45,548 bases of DNA from Cellvibrio mixtus subsp. mixtus J3-8 (GTDB taxonomy: Bacteria; Pseudomonadota; Gammaproteobacteria; Pseudomonadales; Cellvibrionaceae). The stretch covers positions 2,222 through 47,769 of the forward strand of contig NZ_KN266215.1 of NCBI RefSeq assembly GCF_000766945.1, read 5' to 3'. Within the stretch, counting starts at the first letter, position 1. Every line of letters starts with the position of its first letter. Made by a program: the position numbers and the translations under genes. Below, piece by piece: positions 19,028 to 28,793 of the stretch. The notes under the pieces were generated by a model. That model was not told the origin of the DNA and ran no database searches. It saw nothing but the letters and a program-made list of their open reading frames with translations.

Positions 19028-19753
19028 ATGGTTATGGATATTACGAGTCACACTCATCATATCTCGCAACAATACAATCTTGAGCTGGAAACCATCCGCA
19101 CGCATTTGTCGGAAATGGGCGGCATGGCCCAGCGTCAGGTGAACGATGCGATTCAGGCATTAATCGATGCCGATATTGAACGCGCCGAACAAGTGGTGCG
19201 TGGCGATACCAAAGTCAATTCAATGGAAGTGACTATCGACGAAGAATGCGTACGTATTCTTGCCCGTCGCCAGCCAGCTGCCAGCGATTTGCGTTTGGTC
19301 ATTGCAGTCACAAAAGCAATTACCGATTTGGAGCGCATCGGTGATGAAGCGTCCAAAATTGCCCGCCAGGCAATTGCGATGAATAAAGATGGCCATGCGC
19401 CGCGTGGTTATATTGAGGTGCGCCATATCGGCGGCCATGTATCGCGTATGTTGCAAGACGCCCTGGATGCATTCGCTCGCCTGGATATGGACCTTGCCCT
19501 GACCGTTGTACAAACCGATAAACAAGTTGATATGGAATACAGCACCGCGATGCGCGAGTTGGTGACTTTTATGATTGAAGATCCGCGCAGCATTACGCGC
19601 GTTCTTAATATCATCTGGTCATTGCGTGCGTTGGAGCGTATTGGTGATCATGCGCGCAACCTGGCCCAATATGTCATTTATCTGGTGAATGGCGAGGATG
19701 TTCGCCACTCCAACCTTGAAGAGATTGCCGATAACATCGCTAATAAGGAATAA
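19028..19753 (+). CDS. phoU: Phosphate-signalling protein PhoU
   Basis: 241 residues, all-helical, with the two repeated PhoU half-domains: DLRLVIAVTKAITDLERIGDEA in the first and the counterpart ending LRALERIGDHARNLA in the second; the E/DxxxD metal-binding patterns are visible in both. PhoU links the Pst transporter to the PhoR sensor kinase and keeps the Pho regulon off when phosphate is ample. GGAGGG stands six bases before ATG 19028. phoB and phoR are not in the window. Confidence 0.96.
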   Translation: MVMDITSHTHHISQQYNLELETIRTHLSEMGGMAQRQVNDAIQALIDADIERAEQVVRGDTKVNSMEVTIDEECVRILARRQPAASDLRLVIAVTKAITDLERIGDEASKIARQAIAMNKDGHAPRGYIEVRHIGGHVSRMLQDALDAFARLDMDLALTVVQTDKQVDMEYSTAMRELVTFMIEDPRSITRVLNIIWSLRALERIGDHARNLAQYVIYLVNGEDVRHSNLEEIADNIANKE

Positions 19754-19826
19754 CTGAAGGAATCAATCCTTTATGGTTATTGCAATGCATATTTTGCGTG
19801 ACTAAAGCTATATCCTCTTGTTAAAT

Positions 19827-19862
19827 AACCCGCGCCTGATTTCAGGCGCGGGTTTTGTTTTT
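19827..19862 (+). terminator. Terminator of the pst-phoU operon
   Basis: AACCCGCGCCTGA (19827-19839) and TCAGGCGCGGGTT (19842-19854) are exact complements, followed by a T-rich run. Confidence 0.92.
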
Positions 19863-19928
19863 ATGGGGTCACAACAGCGTTTCCCTCTCCAATACGGGAT
19901 TTATTGATTTATCCAACGCGAATAAGTC

Positions 19929-19957
19929 TTGTCGGGGAGCGCATAAATATATAATAT
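19929..19957 (+). promoter_or_regulatory. Candidate promoter of the GntR regulator gene
   Basis: TTGTCG (19929-19934), 17-base spacer and TAATAT (19952-19957), 18 bases before the regulator's ATG. The short leader has no clear ribosome site. Upstream, at 19872-19885, lies CAACAGCGTTTCCC, which recurs before uxaC. Confidence 0.5.
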
Positions 19958-19974
19958 AAATAGGCTAATTAAAT

Positions 19975-20685
19975 ATGCTGGATACAGGGCGTAATCTAAC
20001 TCACCAGTTAACCCATCAATTGGGTGCGGCGATAGTACAAGGTCAATATGCGATTGATAAATCCTTCCCTACCGAGGCGGAGCTATCGCTGCAATTTAAC
20101 ATCAGTCGCAGTGTTACCCGCGAAGCGGTAAAAATGCTGACGGCCAAGGGCCTGATTGCTTCACGGCCACGGCAGGGTATCCGGGTTATGCCCAGTACCC
20201 ACTGGAATATGTTTGATGCCGATGTATTGGGCTGGACGTTAAATGCGCGCCCGTCATTGGAGTTGTTGCGTGAATTCACGCAATTGCGGATGGCGATTGA
20301 GCCGGAAGCTGCCGCATTGGCTGCCGAAAACTATAAGGATGCAGCAGCAATTAAAGCCATTGGCGATGCGCTCGCGCGTATGAAAAAAGCCGATGAAGGG
20401 CAAGACGATCCGCTCTCGGCCGATATTGAGTTCCATTGCGCAATCCTGGCTGCCAGCAAAAATCGCTTCTTCTTCCAGTTGCGTGAATTTATCCAGGTCG
20501 CCCTGCGTGTAAGTATCGCCAGTACCAACCAGCTAAAAGGTGTACTGACCGCAGATTACGAAGACCATAAACGTATTTACGATGCGATCTGTGCTGGCGA
20601 TCAGGAATCAGCCAGTAAAGCGGTAAAAACCTTGTTACAAGAGGTTATGCAGTTAATTAATGTCTCTCTGGTAAAACCGAAATAA
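19975..20685 (+). CDS. GntR-family transcriptional regulator, FadR subfamily (FCD domain)
   Basis: 236 residues. Residues about 5-72 form a winged helix-turn-helix with the GntR signature (FPTEAELSLQFNISRSVTRE, then LTAKGLIASRPRQGI). Residues about 90-230 form the all-helical FCD ligand-binding domain, including DIEFHCAILAASKNRFF and the later DHKRIYDAICAGD, which hold the usual metal-binding Asp and His residues. Such regulators commonly respond to sugar acids or related intermediates and are often encoded beside the genes they control. Here it heads a dehydrogenase-transporter-lactonase set, so it is probably their repressor; the ligand cannot be told from sequence. Confidence 0.88.
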   Translation: MLDTGRNLTHQLTHQLGAAIVQGQYAIDKSFPTEAELSLQFNISRSVTREAVKMLTAKGLIASRPRQGIRVMPSTHWNMFDADVLGWTLNARPSLELLREFTQLRMAIEPEAAALAAENYKDAAAIKAIGDALARMKKADEGQDDPLSADIEFHCAILAASKNRFFFQLREFIQVALRVSIASTNQLKGVLTADYEDHKRIYDAICAGDQESASKAVKTLLQEVMQLINVSLVKPK

Positions 20686-20757
20686 ACTGCAAGGGTAAGG
20701 GTTTTCTGCCTAAGCTAAGTAACGGTAATGACCGCGTGTAACCAGAGAGAATTCAAC

Positions 20758-21543
20758 ATGCAAAGCTATTCAAGCCATCAAGGATATACCCGCTACCCCA
20801 GTCTGGAAGGGCGTGCCGTGTTTATTACTGGCGGTTCCACGGGAATCGGTGCGGCGCTGGTCGAGGCATTTGCTTCCCAGGGCGCAAAGGTGGCGTTTGT
20901 CGATATAGATGTACCGGCTGGCGAAGCATTATGCGATGAGCTTGCCCAAAAAGGCTGGATTCGCCCCTGGTTTGCGGCGTGTGATGTGAGTGATATCAGC
21001 TCGCTTAAACAAAGCATCCTCAAAGCTGCTGAAAGCCTCGGTGAAATCAGTGTATTGGTAAATAACGCTGCTAATGACCAACGTTACGATACGCGTAGCA
21101 TTACCGAAGAAAATTGGTATCGCGGTTTGGCGATCAATTTGCACCCGGCATTTTTTGCAGCGCAAACCGTACAGCCTATGATGGCGAAATTGGGGGGCGG
21201 ATCGATTGTAAATATCAGCTCCATTAACGTGCAATTCGGCCCACCCAACCTTGCCAGTTATATCACTGCCAAAGCGGGGATTTTGGGAATTTCAAAAGCG
21301 CTGGCGACGGATTACGGTATAGATAATATCCGGGTGAATTCCATTTTGCCGGGCTGGGTTGCAACGCCCAAACAATTGGAAAAATGGCTCTCACCGGAAG
21401 AAGAAGCAGAGTTGATGAAACGTGTGTGCCTGAAAAAACGTCTGGGTGCACATGATGTTGCCAAGCTTGCCTTGTTCTTGGCATCCGACGACGCCGCCAT
21501 GATTACCTCGCAAGAGTTTATCGTAGATGGAGGGCGTATTTAA
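20758..21543 (+). CDS. Short-chain dehydrogenase resembling D-xylose/aldose 1-dehydrogenase
   Basis: 261 residues from the ATG at 20758, preceded by AGAGAG; an upstream in-frame start has less support. The nucleotide-binding motif is TGGSTGIG (24-31), NNAA follows near residue 102, and the catalytic residues are Ser155, Tyr168 and Lys172. The sequence strongly recalls Caulobacter xylose dehydrogenase XylB, including the N-terminal YPSLEG, the C-terminal KQLEKW and LFLASDDA patterns. The likely reaction is NAD(P)-dependent oxidation of an aldose to its lactone; xylose, arabinose and galactose remain open. Its neighbours, a sugar symporter and a lactonase, support this role. Confidence 0.82.
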   Translation: MQSYSSHQGYTRYPSLEGRAVFITGGSTGIGAALVEAFASQGAKVAFVDIDVPAGEALCDELAQKGWIRPWFAACDVSDISSLKQSILKAAESLGEISVLVNNAANDQRYDTRSITEENWYRGLAINLHPAFFAAQTVQPMMAKLGGGSIVNISSINVQFGPPNLASYITAKAGILGISKALATDYGIDNIRVNSILPGWVATPKQLEKWLSPEEEAELMKRVCLKKRLGAHDVAKLALFLASDDAAMITSQEFIVDGGRI

Positions 21544-21642
21544 TGATTATGGCGTAATGGTTGCGGTAGGTAATCCTGATTACCAAAAGCTCATTGAAGC
21601 TATAAAAATAAAATTCAATAAGTAGTCAGGAGATCTGCGGTA

Positions 21643-23214
21643 ATGATTAATAGCCTAAATTGGTTAGACCTTTCTATTCTGGCGTTATACGCCATGGTTC
21701 TGATTTTCATTGCTTATTATGTTTCGCGCGAAAAAGCCGGGCACCAAAAAAACGCCGAAGATTATTTTCTGGCGAGTAAATCCTTGCCCTGGTGGGCAGT
21801 AGGTACTTCACTCATCGCTGCGAATATTTCTGCAGAACAAATTGTCGGTATGTCCGGTGCCGGTTATGCCGCGGGTATTGCCATTGCATCCTACGAATGG
21901 ATGTCTGCTATTACACTCTTCATCGTTGGTAAATATTTCCTGCCGATTTTTATGGCGAAGGGGATTTATACCATGCCGCAATTTTTGGAAAATCGTTATG
22001 ACCGTCGCGTGCGCATCGTGATGTCGATTTTCTGGTTAACCTTGTATGTGCTGGTGAATCTCACGTCTATTTTATATCTCGGTGCTTTGGCAATTGAAGC
22101 GGTAACCGGTGTTGAAATGACTTATGCCATGATCGGCCTTGCGGTTTTTTCATTCACCTATTCCATTTACGGTGGCATGAAAGCGGTCGCGTTTACCGAT
22201 GTATTCCAGGTAACTCTATTGGTGTTAGGCGGTTTATTAATTACCTATCTCGGTTTGGAAAAAATTGGTGGCGATCAAGGTATCGTGCATGGCTTCACTA
22301 CGCTGTTGGAAACAGTTCCGGAAAAATTTGATTTAATTCTTGACCCAAGCAATCCGCAATATCAAAACCTGCCAGGTATTTCTGTGTTAATTGGTGGCAT
22401 GTGGGTAATGAACATGTCGTACTGGGGCTTCAACCAATACATAACCCAACGCACACTCGCTGCAAAAAGTTTGCAGGAAGCGCAAAAAGGTATTGCGCTG
22501 GCGGCATACCTGAAAGTGTTGATGCCAATCATTGTGGTATTACCTGGTGTTGCAGCGGCGAGTTTGATTCCCGGTTTATCGCCATCCGATCGCGCCTATC
22601 CGGAAATGATGAAATTACTTCCTCATGGTTTATTGGGAATTGTCTTTGCCAGTCTGGTTGCAGCCATTTGCGCATCGCTCAGCTCGAAGGTGAATAGTAT
22701 TTCCACATTGTTCACCATGGATATTTACAAATTAATTATCAAGCCATCGGCATCAGAAGCGCATCTGGTCAACGTAGGTCGCATTGCGGCTACGATTTCA
22801 TTAATTATTGCGTTGGTTGTCGCCAAGCCGCTTATCGGGAAATCAGATCAGGCGTTCCAGTTTATTCAGGATTTCACCGCCTATTTCACTCCGGGAATTG
22901 TGTTAATGTTTTTGTTTGGTTTCTTCTGGAAAAAAGCAACGGCGACATCTGCTTTGGTTGCAGGCATTTCTTCCATTTTATTATCGATTGCATTCAAAGA
23001 ATTTTATCCCGGCTTGCCGTTTATGGATCGCGTAGGTCTGGTATTCGTAATTTGTGCTGTTCTTGCCGTGATCGTTACCTATGCTGCCGGTGGTAAGGAT
23101 CAGGAGAAAGCCATCGATCTCAGTGGCATCAATTTTAAAACCGAGCCGGTATACAACGCTGCCTGCGTTGGCGTGGTGGTGATACTCGTCGCCTTCTACA
23201 GTATCTGGTGGTAA
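21643..23214 (+). CDS. Sodium/sugar symporter of the SSS family, vSGLT-like
   Basis: 523 residues with about 14 membrane segments. It closely resembles the Vibrio sodium/galactose symporter vSGLT along its length: ANISAEQIVGMSG in the first helix of the core, SYEWMSAI, YWGFNQYITQRTLAAKS, and the Ser-rich segment ASLSSKVNSISTLFTMD that in vSGLT contributes to the sodium site. The sugar-contacting Gln, Glu, Asn and Lys positions seem kept, which favours a hexose or pentose as substrate. AGGAGA precedes the ATG. It lies 99 bases after the dehydrogenase and ends at a strong terminator. Confidence 0.92.
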   Translation: MINSLNWLDLSILALYAMVLIFIAYYVSREKAGHQKNAEDYFLASKSLPWWAVGTSLIAANISAEQIVGMSGAGYAAGIAIASYEWMSAITLFIVGKYFLPIFMAKGIYTMPQFLENRYDRRVRIVMSIFWLTLYVLVNLTSILYLGALAIEAVTGVEMTYAMIGLAVFSFTYSIYGGMKAVAFTDVFQVTLLVLGGLLITYLGLEKIGGDQGIVHGFTTLLETVPEKFDLILDPSNPQYQNLPGISVLIGGMWVMNMSYWGFNQYITQRTLAAKSLQEAQKGIALAAYLKVLMPIIVVLPGVAAASLIPGLSPSDRAYPEMMKLLPHGLLGIVFASLVAAICASLSSKVNSISTLFTMDIYKLIIKPSASEAHLVNVGRIAATISLIIALVVAKPLIGKSDQAFQFIQDFTAYFTPGIVLMFLFGFFWKKATATSALVAGISSILLSIAFKEFYPGLPFMDRVGLVFVICAVLAVIVTYAAGGKDQEKAIDLSGINFKTEPVYNAACVGVVVILVAFYSIWW

Positions 23215-23239
23215 GCTTCGTGCCCTGATGGGACTGGTT

Positions 23240-23264
23240 AAAACGCCCCTTGGGGCGTTTTTTT
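23240..23264 (+). terminator. Terminator after the SSS symporter
   Basis: AAAACGCCCC (23240-23249) pairs with GGGGCGTTTT (23252-23261), followed by more T. Confidence 0.92.
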
Positions 23265-23364
23265 ATTTGCGGGATTGCAAACTGTTTTACAGTGAATGTT
23301 AAATTGCTGTTTACAGATAAAAGAAAATGCAACGACATGCAGATAATAATTGTGGCTAACAACT

Positions 23365-24246
23365 ATGGCTAACTACACGCTCATTGATACCGTGCCCTGC
23401 GAAAACGTATTAGGCGAGGGCATACAATGGAATTCCCAAGACCAATGTTTTTGGTGGACAGATATCCATTCCGCAAAACTTTATCGCTATCATCTGGCTA
23501 CTAAAAAACTGTCGCACTGGAATTTGCCGGAAAAGCTTTGTTGCTTTGCGTTTGCGAAAAATGATTCGCGCCTGCTGGCAGCGTTTGAATCCGGTTTTGC
23601 ATGGTTTGATTACAGCAACGGTGTTGTGGAGTGGATCGCGAAACCGGAAGCACATATACCGGGAAATCGCTCTAATGACGGACGTTGTGATCGCCAGGGG
23701 CGCTTCTGGATGGGCACAATCCTTGACCAGAAAAATACACCGGATCAATACGCATCACTTTATTCATTAAGTGCTGACGGAAAAATAAACCAGCATCTTA
23801 CCGGCCTGCATATTTCCAACGCGCTCTGCTGGAGTCCGGATTCGCGCAAGTTGTATCACGCTGATTCGCCCACCCATACAATTAATGTTTATGATTTTGA
23901 TGCTGCTGATGGAACACTGTCCAATCGCCAGGTGTTTGCGCGCACTGAGCCCGGTGTAGAACCGGATGGGGCTTGCGTGGATGCGCAAGGGTATGTGTGG
24001 AATGCACAGTGGGGCGGCAATCGCGTGGTGCGCTATGCACCTGATGGCAGTATAGACCTGGTATTAACAATGCCGGTTTCGCAGGCAACCTGCGTTGCGT
24101 TTGGTGGCGAACAATTAAATTTGCTCGCAGTAACCAGCGCGCGAATTGGTTTAAGCGAAGACGCTTTGAAACTGCAACCGCAGGCGGGTAACTTATTTAT
24201 TTTCCAAACCGACATTCAAGGTTTGGAAGAGCCGCGCTTCGGTTAA
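23365..24246 (+). CDS. SMP-30/gluconolactonase/LRE family sugar lactonase
   Basis: 293 residues from the ATG at 23365, forming a six-bladed propeller. The family metal ligands are visible: Glu in LGEGIQW near the N-terminus, Asn in GNRSNDGRCDRQGRFWMGT, Asn in HISNALCWSPDSR, and Asp in EPDGACVDAQGYVWNAQWGG. No signal peptide, so cytoplasmic. It most likely hydrolyses the aldonolactone made by the dehydrogenase upstream, resembling xylonolactonase and arabinolactonase relatives. It has its own region after a terminator; CTGTTTTACAG and CTGTTTACAG in the 23280-23325 gap are possible regulator sites. The ribosome site is weak. Confidence 0.87.
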   Translation: MANYTLIDTVPCENVLGEGIQWNSQDQCFWWTDIHSAKLYRYHLATKKLSHWNLPEKLCCFAFAKNDSRLLAAFESGFAWFDYSNGVVEWIAKPEAHIPGNRSNDGRCDRQGRFWMGTILDQKNTPDQYASLYSLSADGKINQHLTGLHISNALCWSPDSRKLYHADSPTHTINVYDFDAADGTLSNRQVFARTEPGVEPDGACVDAQGYVWNAQWGGNRVVRYAPDGSIDLVLTMPVSQATCVAFGGEQLNLLAVTSARIGLSEDALKLQPQAGNLFIFQTDIQGLEEPRFG

Positions 24247-24293
24247 TTCAGGTAGTGATATTTCCCGCAAAATGATGTTGAGAAGGCCTAGCT

Positions 24294-24788
24294 ATGGCAG
24301 ATGTATCGATTGAAATTGTATCGGCTGATTATAAAAATCCGCAGCACGCAAAAGATCTGGTGTATCTGCTAAATGCATATGCACTGGACCCAATGGGCGG
24401 CGGCGCTCCTCTCACCGGACATGTGCAAAATACTCTGGTTGATGAATTAGCCAGGCGCAGTTTCGCTATTTCGTTGCTGGCGTATGTGGATGGCAAACCG
24501 GCGGGGTTATTAAATGCATTTGAAGGTTTCTCAACCTTTGCAGCAAAACCACTATTGAATGTGCATGATATTGTTGTGGTGCAGGAGTTTCGCGGATTGC
24601 AACTCAGCCAACAGTTATTGGCAGCGCTTGAGCGCATCGCGCGCGAACGCGGTTGCTGCAAAATAACGCTGGAAGTATTAAGCGGAAATGAAACTGCAAA
24701 GCGTGCCTATTTAAAATTTGGTTTTGCGGGTTATGAATTAAAACCGGAAGCTGGACAGGCGTTATTCTGGCAGAAAAAGTTAGTGTAA
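24294..24788 (+). CDS. GNAT-family N-acetyltransferase
   Basis: 164 residues. The acetyl-CoA binding region is the helix-loop VVVQEFRGLQLSQQLLAALERIAR (Q/RxxGxG/A-like, with the last Gly replaced), followed by the C-terminal ETAKRAYLKFGF motif common in this family. The substrate is unknown. It starts 47 bases after the lactonase with AAGG before the ATG and shares its direction, so it is probably co-transcribed, which is unusual company for a GNAT protein. A convergent terminator separates it from uxaC. Confidence 0.85.
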   Translation: MADVSIEIVSADYKNPQHAKDLVYLLNAYALDPMGGGAPLTGHVQNTLVDELARRSFAISLLAYVDGKPAGLLNAFEGFSTFAAKPLLNVHDIVVVQEFRGLQLSQQLLAALERIARERGCCKITLEVLSGNETAKRAYLKFGFAGYELKPEAGQALFWQKKLV

Positions 24789-24793
24789 TTTTT

Positions 24794-24819
24794 ATAAAGC
24801 CCGGCGAAGCGGGCTTTAT
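24794..24819. terminator. Convergent terminator between the GNAT gene and uxaC
   Basis: ATAAAGCCCG (24794-24803), loop GCGAAG and CGGGCTTTAT (24810-24819); T-rich on the forward side, A-rich on the other, so it may serve both directions. Confidence 0.8.
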
Positions 24820-24858
24820 TGTGCTGGAAAAATTACACGGTGAAATATCAGGTTGAAC

Positions 24859-26274
24859 CTACTCAGGCAGGACAAACGGAAAATAATTTTTCGCATTGTT
24901 GAAGCTGATATCCTGAATCATCTTACCTACCATTTTGGTGTCATTTGGCACTAAGCCTTTTGCCATATCGCGACCCAAAATTCCGCACAGAATGCGACGG
25001 AAATATTCATGGCGCGAATAGCTCAGGAAGCTGCGGCTATCAGTCAACATGCCCACGAAGCGGCTCAACAAACCCAATTGGCTCAGGGCTTCAATCTGGC
25101 GAGTCATGCCGTCCATTTGGTCGAGGAACCACCAGCCGCTGCCAAACTGGATCTTGCCCGCTACCGAACCGTCCTGGAAATTACCGATCATGGTGCCAAT
25201 GACTTCGTTGTCACGCGGGTTTAAGTTGTAAATAATCGTTTTGGCGAGTTTGTTCTGGTCGTCCAGGCGGCCCAAAAACTTTGCCAGGGGCTTCGCGTAA
25301 TTGTGGTCGCCAATTGAATCAAATCCTGTGTCTGCACCCAGGGTACGGAACAAACGTGGGTTGTTGTTGCGAATCGCACCAATGTGAAATTGTTGCACCC
25401 AACCTTTCGCATGATCCTGCAATGCAAATTGCACCATCATGGCAGATTGGAATTTTTCAATTTCAACGGCATCCAATTCTTTGTGGTTACGGATTTTGAG
25501 GAAAATTGTTTTGATTTCTTCCTCGGTATAATCCGCTGCGTAAACAGTTTCCAAACCATGGTCCGACAAACGGCAGCCATTTGCGTGGAAATAATCATGG
25601 CGAATATCCAGCGCACGAATCAAATCATCAAAAGTGTTGATGTTCACATCAGCAGCGATTGCGAGGCGATCCAGATATTTATTGTATGCCGCTTCACTTT
25701 CTACCGCCATTGCCCGGTCCGGGCGCCAGGTTGGCAGCATGGACGATTTAAAGGATTTGTCGGCAGCAGCAGTTTTGTGATGTGCCAGATCGTGAATGGG
25801 GTCATCAGTGGTGCACACCAGTTTCACATTGGCTTGTTGCATTAAACCGCGCGCGCTGAATTCCGGTGTGGCCAATAATTCATTACATTGATCCCAGGTG
25901 CGTTTGGCGTTGGTGCTATCAAGCAGGCGGTCCGTAATGCCGAAAGGTTTGCGCAGTTCGAGGTGCGTCCAGTGGTAAAGCGGATTTCGCAGTGTGTAAG
26001 GAACCGTCTCGCACCACTTTTCAAATTTTTCCCAGTCGCTGGCGTCGCCAGTACAGTAGCGCTCATCAACACCGTTGGAGCGCATGGCTCGCCATTTGTA
26101 ATGATCACCGGCTAGCCAGACTTCGTAGAGATTTCTGAATTGTTTATTCTGGCCTACTTGTTCGGGGGGCAGGTGGCAGTGGTAATCAATGATGGGCATA
26201 TTTTTGGCGTAGTCATGAAATAGCACCTTCGCCTGTTCGGTATCGAGCAAAAAGTCGTCGTGGATAAAGCTCAT
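24859..26274 (-). CDS. uxaC: Glucuronate isomerase UxaC
   Basis: 471 residues, the normal length. It converts D-glucuronate to D-fructuronate (and D-galacturonate to D-tagaturonate) in the cytoplasm. N-terminal MPIIDYHCHLPPEQ holds the metal-binding His pair of the amidohydrolase-like fold; the C-terminal SRHEYFRRILCGILG and the preceding LTDSRSFLSY are family signatures. The ATG at 26274 is chosen because GAGGAA stands eight bases before it; a GTG two codons upstream is weaker. Glucuronate could come from the GH67 alpha-glucuronidase encoded later in the window. The remaining hexuronate genes (uxuA, uxuB, kdgK) are not here. Confidence 0.96.
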   Translation of the reverse strand: MSFIHDDFLLDTEQAKVLFHDYAKNMPIIDYHCHLPPEQVGQNKQFRNLYEVWLAGDHYKWRAMRSNGVDERYCTGDASDWEKFEKWCETVPYTLRNPLYHWTHLELRKPFGITDRLLDSTNAKRTWDQCNELLATPEFSARGLMQQANVKLVCTTDDPIHDLAHHKTAAADKSFKSSMLPTWRPDRAMAVESEAAYNKYLDRLAIAADVNINTFDDLIRALDIRHDYFHANGCRLSDHGLETVYAADYTEEEIKTIFLKIRNHKELDAVEIEKFQSAMMVQFALQDHAKGWVQQFHIGAIRNNNPRLFRTLGADTGFDSIGDHNYAKPLAKFLGRLDDQNKLAKTIIYNLNPRDNEVIGTMIGNFQDGSVAGKIQFGSGWWFLDQMDGMTRQIEALSQLGLLSRFVGMLTDSRSFLSYSRHEYFRRILCGILGRDMAKGLVPNDTKMVGKMIQDISFNNAKNYFPFVLPE

Positions 26275-26659
26275 TCTCACAATTCCTCAAGATATGCCGA
26301 AGCAACAGCGTTTCCCGTTGAGGCTGTGCGATGGCAAGAAAGTATTACGCTCAACGCATGTCTCGTTTTCCCAAACCATAAATAAAAGCCTGGCCCGAAA
26401 ATAAACGGACAACCTTTGGAAAGGGAGACTGGTTGAATGTTGTTATTCCATCGAGTACCAGCATGCTGCCAATACACGAAGAGATAAGTTTGACCGAGGA
26501 TTGCCTGCCCAAAAGGCTCAATGGATGACCACACGAAAACCGTAACTATTGGGCGTGCCGCTATGTTGCAGCTTGGATACCAGTGTAACTGCTGGCAGGC
26601 AAAATACCAACAGCTAGCCGCAGTGATTTATTACGACTATTACACTTCTTTAACTCGAA
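26275..26659. other. Intergenic region upstream of uxaC, no gene seen
   Basis: No convincing coding sequence on either strand. CAACAGCGTTTCCC at 26303-26316, close to the uxaC start, is an exact copy of a 14-mer at 19872-19885 upstream of the GntR regulator. The rest holds no terminator or RNA gene that I can recognise. Confidence 0.5.
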
Positions 26660-26706
26660 TGTAACCGTTTACAGTATAATGCCGGGCGCCGCTAAACCGG
26701 TTAAGC
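26660..26706 (+). promoter_or_regulatory. Promoter with LacI/GalR-type operator and second palindrome
   Basis: TGTAACCGTTTACA (26660-26673) fits the GalR-type operator pattern TGTAAnCGnTTACA at every fixed position. A perfect -10 box TATAAT follows at 26675-26680. Downstream, GCTAAACCGGTTAAGC (26691-26706) is a palindrome with one mismatched pair and a central CG. A regulator bound to either would cover the promoter. No good -35 box is visible. The first gene downstream is the pentapeptide-repeat gene; which regulator acts is unknown, and no LacI-family gene is in the window. Confidence 0.55.
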
Positions 26707-26776
26707 AAAAGTGGATTCATCAGCTATAGTCAAAACAGGTTTTATTGCGATTATTGCTACCAAAACGGAGTCTGTT

Positions 26777-27127
26777 ATGACCAAGCCGATTGTCCACACT
26801 AATCCGTATTACGAACTGTTGCGTTCCGAGCGGGTAGCCGAGTTTAACCAGCGCAAAGCGCGCGGCGAAATAAAAGACGGTATGTTGCGCGGCGGCGATT
26901 TTCGCGGCCTTGATTTGCGTGAGCTGGATGCCAGTGGCCTGGACTTGCGCGATGCTTATTTTCGCGGGGCCGATTTGCGTGGAGTAGATTTTCGCAATAC
27001 CCAATTGGAAGGTGCGAGTTTTTGCCAGGCTCACATTTCCGGATGTTTTTTCCCTGCGGAATTACCGGCGACTGAATTGCGGTTGTCATTTGATCTGGGT
27101 ATTCGCGTGCGTTACTTTAGTAAGTGA
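26777..27127 (+). CDS. Pentapeptide-repeat protein
   Basis: 116 residues from ATG 26777, with GGAG six bases before it. After a charged N-terminal helix (about 1-35), residues about 37-95 consist of roughly 11 to 12 consecutive five-residue repeats of the A(D/N)LxX type (LRGGD FRGLD LRELD ... LRGAD-like units), which fold as a right-handed square beta-helix. The tail LSFDLGIRVRYFSK is different. Some pentapeptide proteins mimic DNA and protect gyrase, but this one is short and I see no basis for a specific function. It has its own promoter with operator-like sites. Confidence 0.85.
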   Translation: MTKPIVHTNPYYELLRSERVAEFNQRKARGEIKDGMLRGGDFRGLDLRELDASGLDLRDAYFRGADLRGVDFRNTQLEGASFCQAHISGCFFPAELPATELRLSFDLGIRVRYFSK

Positions 27128-27275
27128 GTTGCATTGGTTTGCAATCCACATTGAAAATAAATGAGCCGGAAAAATTACAAGAATTTTTAACCTGATTGAT
27201 TAATGTATAAACATATTTTTGGATAAATATATCCTGCAATCAAAACACAGCACCAGCGGTAATTAATAGCAATAA

Positions 27276-28610
<1,335 letters not shown>

Positions 28611-28624
28611 ATTATTTCAGTAAT

Positions 28625-28654
28625 AAAAACGGCTCTTGTAAAAGGGCCGTTTTT
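28625..28654 (+). terminator. Terminator after the GH26 gene
   Basis: AAAAACGGC (28625-28633) pairs with GCCGTTTTT (28646-28654); the loop is 12 bases. Confidence 0.85.
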
Positions 28655-28793
28655 ATATCTGGTGCAGGTAAATATCGGTTAAGTTCCTGCGGATCGATAT
28701 TTGAACGGCTAGTATCGCCCGGATTTTTATAACAACGCTCAACTCATAACAACAACGATGCTCTCCAATACACAACGCAAGGGGCTCAACAAT

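Noticed and set aside
25384-25845. Forward open frame (about 153 codons) opposite uxaC
   Set aside because: uxaC is intact and conserved on the reverse strand; the forward frame is low-complexity shadow with no ribosome site.
28740-28793. Earlier ATG (28758) for the GH3 gene
   Set aside because: It would put 12 polar residues before the signal peptide; the ATG at 28794 has AAGGGG upstream and a normal signal start.
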